A stretch of 7,848 bases of DNA from Candidatus Stahliibacteriota bacterium (GTDB taxonomy: Bacteria > Hydrothermota > Tepidihabitantia > SM23-42): contig DAOVBK010000059.1 in NCBI GenBank assembly GCA_030670605.1, positions 1 to 7,848 of the forward strand, in the 5' to 3' direction. A program made the position numbers and the translations under genes. Within the stretch, counting starts at the first letter, position 1. Each line of letters starts with the position of its first letter. This document shows positions 1 to 6,160 of the stretch, piece after piece. Under the pieces are notes generated by a model. It worked only from the letters and a program-made list of their open reading frames with translations, did no database searches and had not been told where the DNA came from.

Positions 1-1314
1 CTTGATTGCTGACAAATGCTCGACAAGGTCTTCTTTACTGACAAAACCTTTGAGCACGCCAAGATACAAACTGAGAAGGTAGAGATTCAATATCTCTGCG
101 GTGTACGCCTTGGTCGAGGCAACACCGATTTCAGGACCAGCCATCATCGCGATAGCACCATCAGACTCGCGATAGATACTCGACTGAGGAACATTGATTA
201 ATGAAACAACCTTGAGGAATTTCGCCTTTGCCTCGCGCAAACCAGCTATTGTATCAGCTGTCTCACCTGACTGACTGATTGCCATCACCATCGTATTGCC
301 ATCGAGGACCGCATCACGATAGCGGAACTCACTCGAGATGTCTACTTCTGTATGAATACGCGCAAAATGCTCGATAAGGTACTTTCCGATCAAGCCGGCA
401 TGCCACGACGTCCCGCACGCCTGGATCAAAATCCGCGTAACTCTCTTGAGATCCTCATCAGGTATATGGATTTCGTCACCGAGATCAATACTACTATTAT
501 GTATTCTCGCTGTGACAATATCGTGCATAACCTTAGGTTGTTCGAAAATCTCCTTGAGCATGAAATGAGCAAAAAGACCTTTATCCATGTCGGTCACTTT
601 AATTGTGACCTTACGAGGTTTAATATTGAGCCGTTCACCGGCAAAGTCATAAATATCGCAGCTGCCGCGTGATAACACCGTCAATGTATCATTTGGCAAA
701 TCAATCACTTCATTGAATATTGCGATCACACCACTGATGTCTGAGGCGAGCGCTGCTTCATCATCGTTGAAACTACATGTAAGAGGTGCGTCATGGCGCA
801 CACCAATGATCTTCCCAGATTCACGGGTTGACACAGCTGCAAATGCGTAATTCCCTGAAAGTTTTTGCGTCGTCAGCCGAACAGCCTCAAGGAGTCCTTT
901 ATCGATGTGCTTTTCCATAAGATGAACAATCACCTCAGAATCAGTGAGAGAACGAAAGATGTGACCTTCTGCTTCAAGTTCATCTTTCAGCTGTAGATAG
1001 TTTTCGATTATGCCATTGACAACAATGGCAATCTCTACATTGCAGTCGACGAGTGGATGTGTATTCGCTTCTAGCGGCGCACCATGGGTCGCCCACCGTG
1101 TGTGTCCAATTCCGAGCTGTCCGGTAACTGGTCTATCTTTGAGGAGCTTCTCAAGTTCACTCAGTTTGCCTGGGACCTTACGGATATTCAAGTCCCCGCT
1201 ATCAATAATGGCGATGCCGCTTGAATCGTACCCGCGATACTCAAGCCGCCACAGGCTACCGAGCAATACGCTCGAGACATCGCGCGCACCAATGTACCCA
1301 ACAATCCCGCACAT
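1..1314 (-). CDS. glmS: Glutamine--fructose-6-phosphate aminotransferase (isomerizing), N-terminal 438 residues, cut by window edge
   Basis: GlmS makes glucosamine-6-phosphate and glutamate from fructose-6-phosphate and glutamine, the first committed step to UDP-GlcNAc for the cell wall; it is cytosolic. The reading frame is open from the ATG at 1314 to the window edge. Residues 2-9 are CGIVGYIG, so Cys2 becomes the N-terminal nucleophile after Met removal, which fixes the start. Other class-II glutaminase motifs are LEYRGYDSSGIA (24-35), GIGHTRWATHG (68-78) and VNGIIENY (99-106). The first SIS (sugar isomerase) domain shows ACGTSWHAG (299-307), SEFRYR and SQSGET (347-352), and ASTKAYTAE begins near 399. 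About 165 residues, including the second SIS domain, should lie beyond the edge, since the family is about 600 long. One oddity is Val99 where the family normally has the His of HNG; Asn100 and Gly101 are kept. No Shine-Dalgarno precedes the ATG, and the -10 box is only 6 nt away. Identity is near certain. Confidence 0.97.
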   Translation of the reverse strand, partial: MCGIVGYIGARDVSSVLLGSLWRLEYRGYDSSGIAIIDSGDLNIRKVPGKLSELEKLLKDRPVTGQLGIGHTRWATHGAPLEANTHPLVDCNVEIAIVVNGIIENYLQLKDELEAEGHIFRSLTDSEVIVHLMEKHIDKGLLEAVRLTTQKLSGNYAFAAVSTRESGKIIGVRHDAPLTCSFNDDEAALASDISGVIAIFNEVIDLPNDTLTVLSRGSCDIYDFAGERLNIKPRKVTIKVTDMDKGLFAHFMLKEIFEQPKVMHDIVTARIHNSSIDLGDEIHIPDEDLKRVTRILIQACGTSWHAGLIGKYLIEHFARIHTEVDISSEFRYRDAVLDGNTMVMAISQSGETADTIAGLREAKAKFLKVVSLINVPQSSIYRESDGAIAMMAGPEIGVASTKAYTAEILNLYLLSLYLGVLKGFVSKEDLVEHLSAIK

Positions 1315-1320
1315 TAAATA

Positions 1321-1348
1321 ATTATATGTGCACTTCGAGAAAAGTCAA
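1321..1348 (-). promoter_or_regulatory. Sigma-70-type promoter of glmS, predicted leaderless
   Basis: On the minus strand, TTGACT (1348-1343) is followed by a 16-bp spacer and a perfect TATAAT (1326-1321). Only six bases (TATTTA) separate the -10 box from the glmS ATG at 1314. Transcription normally starts about 6-7 nt after the -10 box, so the message should begin at or next to the A of the ATG, without a 5' leader. This is inferred from sequence alone. Confidence 0.75.
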
Positions 1349-1360
1349 TATGAGGGAAGC

Positions 1361-1372
1361 ACTGTAAACAGT
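1361..1372. promoter_or_regulatory. Short dyad upstream of the glmS promoter (candidate operator)
   Basis: ACTGT-AA-ACAGT is a 5-2-5 inverted repeat that begins 12 bp upstream of the glmS -35 box. The position would suit an activator or an upstream repressor site. It is short enough to be chance, and I recognise no known regulator consensus. Confidence 0.25.
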
Positions 1373-1380
1373 TGAGAGCG

Positions 1381-1620
1381 TTACGCAAGGGAGCCAAAAA
1401 TGAGTATCTGGCTACCGCGCAGCCCTTGCGGATATCCAGACGTGTCCATCCGTTCATGATGTTGCAGTATTATCTGACCAACAGGCCAGGGAAATTCAAT
1501 CGATTTGACAATATCATAGCCAACCTGTGGGTGCGTTCGTACGATCATGGAAGCTGATCAGTTCAGAAGTACAATTGAGAACAAGGATTTGTTCCTGCTC
1601 TGGGAGAAGCGTGTGTTTCT
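1381..1620 (-). pseudogene. Decayed HD-GYP domain remnant (cyclic-di-GMP phosphodiesterase family)
   Basis: The minus-strand frame from 1557 to the TAA at 1381-1383 encodes 58 residues that read as the C-terminal half of an HD-GYP domain. It includes MIVRTHPQVGYDIVKSIEF, then FPWPVGQIILQHHERMD and SGYPQGLRG. The family signature is HHExxDGxGYP; here it is HHERMDTSGYP, with Thr replacing the conserved Gly. An in-frame TGA (1558-1560) blocks this frame upstream. Homology seems to continue in the neighbouring frame at about 1610-1550, where ILVLNCTSELISF lines up with the family's IL-SKPGKL-SELEF stretch, implying a frameshift near 1550. The HD catalytic half is not recognisable, and the protein stops just after the ILxxxxxLA stretch. 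Intact HD-GYP domains are about 150-200 residues and are usually fused to a receiver or PAS/GAF module. The remnant has no start codon or credible expression signal. I am confident of the family and less sure of the upstream limit. Confidence 0.8.
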
Positions 1621-1856
1621 GGCTTCCTGAGCAAAATGTATTCCTCTTGGTGCGACTCATTGGCTTCTCACTCCACGTAGAACATCCGGCAACCACCCTC
1701 TGAGGACAACAAGGAACCAGGATAACATCCCTGACTCCTTCGGGAGGGAGGTTTCACATTAACTATCTGTCAGGCAGACAGACCTCCAAGACAATACAGT
1801 CGTGTATCACACATACAGGATCGATCATGCTATTTCTACCTTTACGCAACAAAAGG
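1621..1856. other. Intergenic stretch without a recognisable gene
   Basis: This lies between the stop of the downstream NarL-type regulator and the HD-GYP remnant. All three minus-strand frames are short and have no family motif; one frame stays open from about 1755 to 1514 but is recognisable only where it overlaps the HD-GYP remnant. It may hold further decayed sequence of the same lost gene. Apart from the hairpins at 1735-1787 I see nothing: no tRNA, no transposase fragment and no strong U-tailed terminator. Confidence 0.5.
1735..1787. other. Cluster of small inverted repeats downstream of the second NarL-type regulator
   Basis: Three elements lie together. CTCC-TTCG-GGAG (1735-1746) forms a UUCG-tetraloop hairpin if read on the plus strand. 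TCTGTC-AGGCA-GACAGA (1766-1782) is a perfect 6-bp stem with a 5-nt loop. GGAGG (1747-1751) pairs with CCTCC (1783-1787) around the second stem. They lie 70-120 nt past the stop of the regulator gene. A T-run does not follow on the minus strand, so a classical intrinsic terminator is not supported. They may fold the 3' end of that transcript. Confidence 0.35.
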
Positions 1857-2507
1857 CTAGTTCACATTGATAAGCTTCGCCTTAACCGCGTATTTGATGA
1901 GCCCCACAACATTGGACACATCAAGCTTTCGCATTGTGTTCAGCCGATGATGTTCAACTGTTCGCACACTAATTGAGAGCGCTTTGGCGACTTCTTTGTT
2001 GGACATACCCTCGGCGATCAACCGGAGCACCTGCTGCTCTCTCGCTGTCAAAGCCGTAAGGGGTTTCTTTGTCCGTGATTCTTTTTTCTTGCCAACAAAC
2101 TCCTTGATCACCTCCTCGGCGAAGGATGAAGAAACAAAAATGTTATCACGGCGTATCGTTTCCATTGCCGCAACCAGTTCAGTATCGGCATCTTCTTTCA
2201 GTATGTAGCCATGCGCACCCGATACCAAACATTCATACACATAGTCTTCATTCCGATGCATGGTAAGAATCAGTATTTTTATTCTCTTATTGACCTTTCG
2301 TATCTTGCTGATTGCATCGATGCCTCTCAAGTTCGGCATTGAAATGTCAAGAATGATTGCATCTGGCTGCAATCGTTTGATGTCGGGAACGATCTGAAGT
2401 CCATCGCCCGTTTCACCAACGATTTGGTAATCATCATTTTCTTCAAGGATCCGTTTCAGACCTTGTCTGATCAATGTGTGGTCGTCTGCAAGAAATATCC
2501 TATACAT
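1857..2507 (-). CDS. NarL/LuxR-family response regulator (second paralogue)
   Basis: This is a 216-residue two-domain regulator: an N-terminal receiver (about 1-120) phosphorylated by a histidine kinase, and a C-terminal LuxR/GerE helix-turn-helix (about 150-212) that binds DNA. Receiver residues visible are the acidic pair D8-D9 (LADDHT), phospho-acceptor D54 (ILDISMP), switch T82 and K104. The helix-turn-helix reads LTAREQQVLRLIAEGMSNKE and then SVRTVEHHRLNTMRKL. Length is normal for the family. The ATG at 2507 puts the usual receiver start (MYRIFLADDH) right at the N terminus. No clear Shine-Dalgarno is present, only GAGAG about 11 nt upstream. It is separated from the upstream receiver gene by 110 bp with its own candidate promoter. 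It aligns without gaps to residues 6-221 of the regulator at 5493-6158, about 127 of 216 identical by hand count. It is probably phosphorylated by the kinase encoded at 2989-5481; target genes are unknown. Confidence 0.95.
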   Translation of the reverse strand: MYRIFLADDHTLIRQGLKRILEENDDYQIVGETGDGLQIVPDIKRLQPDAIILDISMPNLRGIDAISKIRKVNKRIKILILTMHRNEDYVYECLVSGAHGYILKEDADTELVAAMETIRRDNIFVSSSFAEEVIKEFVGKKKESRTKKPLTALTAREQQVLRLIAEGMSNKEVAKALSISVRTVEHHRLNTMRKLDVSNVVGLIKYAVKAKLINVN

Positions 2508-2533
2508 GACTTAAGGCTCTCAGTTCTCAATAC

Positions 2534-2562
2534 ATTGTACCGATATATAACAATAAGCACAA
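2534..2562 (-). promoter_or_regulatory. Candidate promoter of the second NarL-type regulator
   Basis: On the minus strand, TTGTGC (2562-2557) is followed by 17 bp and TACAAT (2539-2534). The -10 matches five of six consensus bases, but the -35 only three. The predicted start near 2527 would give a leader of about 20 nt. It suggests this gene can be transcribed apart from the kinase operon. Confidence 0.4.
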
Positions 2563-2563
2563 G

Positions 2564-2585
2564 ACGAAAAATCACCTATTTTCGT
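2564..2585. promoter_or_regulatory. A/T-rich inverted repeat beside the regulator promoter
   Basis: ACGAAAA (2564-2570) and TTTTCGT (2579-2585) form a perfect 7-bp dyad around an 8-nt centre. It lies one base upstream of the candidate -35 box of the second regulator. In the RNA of the upstream receiver gene it could form a hairpin, but the T-run lies inside the stem instead of after it, so I favour an operator over a terminator. It could be an autoregulatory site of either NarL paralogue; this is a guess from position. Confidence 0.35.
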
Positions 2586-2617
2586 ATGGGTAATTGTACG
2601 TAGTTACTTTGTGAAGG

Positions 2618-2992
2618 CTATGTGTGTGGGAAAAAACGACGGATTTTCTTGAGCAACACGGTCAATGGTTCACCTTTTACGAAATATTCGTCCGCACCTG
2701 CGTGCTTTGCGTAATTCTTGAGTTCTCTGTCATCCCATATCGTACACATCACGACTTTAATGTTCTTGTGCCTGCGTTTGAGTTGCTGCGTCGCCTCAGG
2801 ACCATCGATCCCCGGCATACGCGCATCCATGATAACAACATCAACCGGATGTTTGTTCACATATGTTAGACATTTCGTTCCTTCGGAAAGCGTGCCGACT
2901 AGCTCGATGTCTGGTTGTTCTTCGAAGAAAAACCTGAGTGCTTCTCTGAATGGTGCATTGTCATCAACAACAAGTGTACGGATTGTCTTCAC
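2618..2992 (-). CDS. Stand-alone receiver-domain protein (single-domain response regulator)
   Basis: This 124-residue protein is a complete CheY-like receiver without an output domain. It shows the acidic pair D10-D11 (LVVDDNAP), phospho-acceptor D56 (VIMDARMPGIDG), switch T84 (VVMCTIWDD) and conserved K106 (EYFVKGEP), so phosphorylation should be possible. It ends right after the last receiver helix. The start is GTG at 2992, and the kinase gene stops with TGA at 2991-2989, giving a 4-base GTGA overlap that suggests translational coupling and co-expression. This neighbourhood makes the kinase its likely phosphodonor. Single-receiver proteins can act as phosphate sinks, phosphorelay intermediates or protein-binding switches; the sequence does not say which. 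It is clearly different from the two NarL-type receivers nearby, so it is not simply a truncated copy of them. Confidence 0.93.
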   Translation of the reverse strand: MKTIRTLVVDDNAPFREALRFFFEEQPDIELVGTLSEGTKCLTYVNKHPVDVVIMDARMPGIDGPEATQQLKRRHKNIKVVMCTIWDDRELKNYAKHAGADEYFVKGEPLTVLLKKIRRFFPHT

Positions 2993-5481
2993 GTGTTGTC
3001 TCGTGCCAAAGGAAACAAACCGTGAATGCGTGTTCCCTTGCCAGGTGTACTCGTCACAGTCAGCTGTCCGCCGACCAACAGTGCGCGTTCCTGGATGGAT
3101 ACAAGGCCGAAGTGACGAGTCGGCCTTTTGAGTGCTCTGTCAACATCAAAACCAATACCATTATCCTTGAAACTGATCTCCAGTTTGTCATCGTGGGTCG
3201 CGATCTTCAATGAGAGACGTGTTGCCCGTGAGTGTTTGCGTACATTTGTTAATGCCTCCTGCACAATGCGGAGCACATTTGCCTTCTGCGCAAATGCAAT
3301 CCTCGGTAATTTCTTGGGGTAGTTGAACTGCACCTGTATCGGCATTGCGGCGAGCCTGTTCTTGATCGATTTCTTGATTGCCTGAATCAAACCAATGTCC
3401 GGATCACGTATTGGCTCAACTTCACTGATCAAACTGCGTGCACGATCGATCGAGGATTTAATGATCTCGATGAGCGTTGCTCTCTTCTCCTGTGTACGAG
3501 CATCAAACGATCGGCTATCAAGCATCTGGAGAAAATAGAGCACAGCAACGAGCCCCTGGAGTAGCTCATCATGGATCTCTGAAGCAAGGTACAGTCGCTC
3601 TCTTTCCTGCGCATCGATGCTGCGTTGCGTAAGTTCAAAAAGCTTCTTGCGTTGGGACTGAAGCTCACTCAGAACTTTTGTCAATTCCTTTTGATAGCGA
3701 TCTTTGACAAGACTTGCTGTAATGATCTCACCGGCTGCACGGAGTATCCGTGCGTCATTGTGTTGCCATACTTGAGCTTTTTTTTCTGCAAAAATACCGA
3801 GCGCACCGAAGAATTCATCCTCAAAAAAGAGCGGCACCATGAGCATTGACGCTATCTTCAACCCGCCGAGACTCTTGCGGGCATATGCAGGAAGCTTTCT
3901 CATGTCGCCGACGATAATTGCGCTATCACGCTTGAGTTTGCGTAACCAGGATGAGTAGCTCTGTGACGTTATGCCCTGGAACTTCCAGCGCAATGATTTC
4001 AACCCTGGAACGTGCCACTCATGTGTCTTATCCCAGATCTTCTGCTCGCCTCTTTTCTGGAACAAACACACACGGTCTGTGCAAAATACGGTTGCCAGAC
4101 GGTGAAGTGTATCACGCACTGCTCTATCGATATCTCGCGCTTTGACAAGATTCTCGGAAATCGCGGCAAGTGCCTTTTCCATGGCGAGCCGCCGGTTAAT
4201 CTCATGTTCAGCCTGTTTGCGTTCAGTAACGTCCCGGACGATTCCCTGTATTACCTTCTTGCCGCTTATCTCAAACAGACTCGAAGAGACTTCAACAGGG
4301 AAAATCGTTCCATCTTTTTTTCTAAAAGTGATCTCGAAATCGACAAATCCATCACGCGCAATCGTCGCAAACGCGGCCCTCGATTGTTTCAACTCCTCTT
4401 TTGGATGGAGCGCCGCAATTTTAAGCGAGAGGAGCTCCTGCCGAGAATAGCCAAACAGCTCGGAAACGCGCTCATTGACATCAACTATTCTGCCCTCAAG
4501 GTCGTGTAAGAAGATCGCATCATTCGAACGGTGATAGAGATTACTGAATTTCTCTTCACTATCACGGAGTGCGTCCTCGGCTTCCCTGCGTTCTGTACTG
4601 TCAATTGCCGTGACCTGGATCGCAGGCTGTCCCTGATACTCAATGCGGCCGCCAAAAATCTCAAGCCACCGGAGCGTACCGTCCTTTCTTATAATCCGTA
4701 TTTGACGAGGCACAGACGGTTTGCCCGCGATTATGTCCTTGAACCGCTGCATGAGCAATGCACGGTCATGTACGTGAATGAGCGCCCATGTCTTTTTGCC
4801 TGATAATGACGTTAATTCCTTGACCGAGTAACCAAACATCCGTGCTGCTGCATCATTTGCGAACACAAATCGTGTTGGCCATCCCTGAGCAATAATGATA
4901 CCTATGATTGCTTGTTCAACAACGTGCCGGTACTTTTCTTCAGACGCCTGGAGCTCGGCAGTCGCCTTTTTGCGTTCAGTGACATCCCGCGTCGTGGCGA
5001 TGAAACCTTTTGGTTTGCCGTCGGCATCTCTGATGAGCGAGGCATTCAAGCTGCCGATGAATTCTGAACCATCTTTACGAAGAAATGTGTACTCAATTCC
5101 CTTAATGTAGCCGTTCTCAAATGTCCTCTTCATGTTTGCGACGGCTATATCGCGATCATGGGGCGCAATGAACTCGAGCGCACTCTTTCCAAGCACCTCT
5201 TCAGCACGATCGTAACCATGAAGACGCAGTGTTTGCTTTGAAATATGGATGACGCGCCCCTCAAGGTCGCTCACGCTAACTGCATCCGGTGATGTGTCAA
5301 CGAGACTTCTATACAACGTTTCAGATTCTTTAAAGGCATTGGCAACTTTTTGGGAAAGCGCAACTGAGTCTTTTAACTTAGCAATCTCTCTTTGCAGCTG
5401 TTCGATTTCTCTGTGCAAATTCCTGGTTTTTTGTCGCCCACGAGACCTATGAGCAGATGTCTTTTTACGAGTTTTCACCAT
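2989..5481 (-). CDS. Soluble multi-PAS/GAF sensor histidine kinase, HisKA_3 (NarX/DegS-like) class
   Basis: This 830-residue kinase autophosphorylates on His and passes phosphate to receivers. Order of parts: a very basic N-terminus (1-20), coiled coil (about 20-55), PAS 1 (52-172, ending RDVTERK), PAS 2 (180-300, ending DSTERRE), PAS 3 (308-424, ending RDVTERK), GAF (about 430-595), coiled linker, HisKA_3 (about 622-695) and HATPase_c (about 733-826). The phospho-acceptor is His637 in ASEIHDELLQGL. The ATP site shows the N box EALTNVRKH (Asn746), DNGIGFD (773-779) and GLVSIQERA followed by STPGKGTRI. There are no membrane segments or signal peptide, so it should act in the cytoplasm. HisKA_3 kinases normally pair with NarL/LuxR regulators, which matches both flanking genes. 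It starts 11 bp after the upstream regulator's stop and overlaps the next gene by 4 bases. No Shine-Dalgarno precedes the ATG, so translation may depend on coupling. The ligand cannot be inferred. Confidence 0.96.
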   Translation of the reverse strand: MVKTRKKTSAHRSRGRQKTRNLHREIEQLQREIAKLKDSVALSQKVANAFKESETLYRSLVDTSPDAVSVSDLEGRVIHISKQTLRLHGYDRAEEVLGKSALEFIAPHDRDIAVANMKRTFENGYIKGIEYTFLRKDGSEFIGSLNASLIRDADGKPKGFIATTRDVTERKKATAELQASEEKYRHVVEQAIIGIIIAQGWPTRFVFANDAAARMFGYSVKELTSLSGKKTWALIHVHDRALLMQRFKDIIAGKPSVPRQIRIIRKDGTLRWLEIFGGRIEYQGQPAIQVTAIDSTERREAEDALRDSEEKFSNLYHRSNDAIFLHDLEGRIVDVNERVSELFGYSRQELLSLKIAALHPKEELKQSRAAFATIARDGFVDFEITFRKKDGTIFPVEVSSSLFEISGKKVIQGIVRDVTERKQAEHEINRRLAMEKALAAISENLVKARDIDRAVRDTLHRLATVFCTDRVCLFQKRGEQKIWDKTHEWHVPGLKSLRWKFQGITSQSYSSWLRKLKRDSAIIVGDMRKLPAYARKSLGGLKIASMLMVPLFFEDEFFGALGIFAEKKAQVWQHNDARILRAAGEIITASLVKDRYQKELTKVLSELQSQRKKLFELTQRSIDAQERERLYLASEIHDELLQGLVAVLYFLQMLDSRSFDARTQEKRATLIEIIKSSIDRARSLISEVEPIRDPDIGLIQAIKKSIKNRLAAMPIQVQFNYPKKLPRIAFAQKANVLRIVQEALTNVRKHSRATRLSLKIATHDDKLEISFKDNGIGFDVDRALKRPTRHFGLVSIQERALLVGGQLTVTSTPGKGTRIHGLFPLARDNT

Positions 5482-5492
5482 GGGAAACGGTA

Positions 5493-6158
5493 TCAGGTAA
5501 GGTTAGCAAAACCTGCTTTTATCGCATATTTGATGAGGCTCGCAGTATTTGATACGCCAAGCTTGCGCATGATACTCAAACGGTGATGCTCAACAGTACG
5601 GACGCTAATGCCGAGTTTCCTCGCGACCTTTTTGTTGGAATCACCTTCGGCAATCAACGTGAGAATCTCTCGCTCTCGGTTGGTGAGCGCCCTGATTGGA
5701 GAAACACGTTTCACACCCTTCTTACGCTCAAGCAGATCCCGTATCACATCACCAGTAAAGGACGGAGAAACATATGTTTTACCATTTTTGACTGCGTTAA
5801 TCGCAGCGAGGAGATCTTTTTCCGCATCTTCTTTGAGTACGTATCCCTCTGCGCCACTAGCAAGACATTCATACACAAACTCCTCATTTTTGTGCATCGT
5901 CAGAATCAGGATTTTCGTATCTTTGTGATATCTCTTGATCTTGTGAATTGCCTCAATACCTCTCAAGTTTGGCATCGAGATATCAAGTATGATCATATCC
6001 GGCTTAAGCTTCTTTGTCAGGGAAATGATCTCGAGACCGTCGCCTGTTTCACCAATTACTTTTAGATCGGCTGACTCTTCAACAATACGCTTCAACCCTT
6101 GCCGAACCATAGTGTGATCATCAGCAATGACAATGCGTAATATTGCACACCCCCTCAT
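5493..6158 (-). CDS. NarL/LuxR-family response regulator (first paralogue), first confident gene of the kinase operon
   Basis: This is a 221-residue transcription regulator with an N-terminal receiver (about 6-125) and a C-terminal LuxR/GerE helix-turn-helix (about 157-217). Receiver residues are D13-D14 (IADDHT), phospho-acceptor D59 (ILDISMPNLRG), T87 and K109. The DNA-binding part reads LTNREREILTLIAEGDSNKK and SVRTVEHHRLSIMRKL. The kinase gene begins 11 bp after its stop, so they are almost surely cotranscribed and partners. The ATG at 6158 is the only standard start in frame: a TGA lies upstream at 6174-6176. It gives five residues (MRGCA) more than its paralogue at 1857-2507. The ATG has no Shine-Dalgarno, yet AGGGGG at 6155-6150 sits 6 nt before ATA (6143-6141), the codon that aligns with the paralogue's ATG. 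The real start is therefore in doubt, the function is not. A near-consensus promoter lies at 6290-6318. Confidence 0.95.
   Translation of the reverse strand: MRGCAILRIVIADDHTMVRQGLKRIVEESADLKVIGETGDGLEIISLTKKLKPDMIILDISMPNLRGIEAIHKIKRYHKDTKILILTMHKNEEFVYECLASGAEGYVLKEDAEKDLLAAINAVKNGKTYVSPSFTGDVIRDLLERKKGVKRVSPIRALTNREREILTLIAEGDSNKKVARKLGISVRTVEHHRLSIMRKLGVSNTASLIKYAIKAGFANLT
6150..6155 (-). promoter_or_regulatory. Purine-rich Shine-Dalgarno-like run inside the annotated 5' end of the first regulator gene
   Basis: AGGGGG lies immediately after the annotated ATG, so it cannot serve that codon. It is spaced 6 nt ahead of the ATA at 6143-6141, the position where the paralogous regulator has its ATG. 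Either ATA is a rare initiator here, a mutation or sequencing error changed ATG to ATA, or the match is coincidence. Confidence 0.35.
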
Positions 6159-6160
6159 CT

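Noticed and set aside
1372..1557. Plus-strand open frame of 61 codons in the intergenic region.
   Set aside because: It is the antisense of the HD-GYP remnant, has no family motif and no ribosome-binding site.
1693..1699. AGGGTGG on the minus strand upstream of glmS, recalling the T-box motif AGGGUGGNACCGCG.
   Set aside because: The following bases do not match, no specifier hairpin or terminator is seen, and glmS is not a T-box-regulated class. The glmS promoter also lies downstream of it.
1315..1856. A glmS ribozyme/riboswitch in the 542-bp region upstream of glmS.
   Set aside because: I find no ribozyme core sequence, and the consensus promoter right at the ATG leaves no room for a leader RNA.
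2569..2576. Octamer GGTGATTT (minus strand) shared between the region upstream of the second regulator and 6300-6307 in the first regulator's promoter spacer.
   Set aside because: The positions relative to the promoters differ and an 8-base match between two ~100-bp regions is not unlikely by chance.
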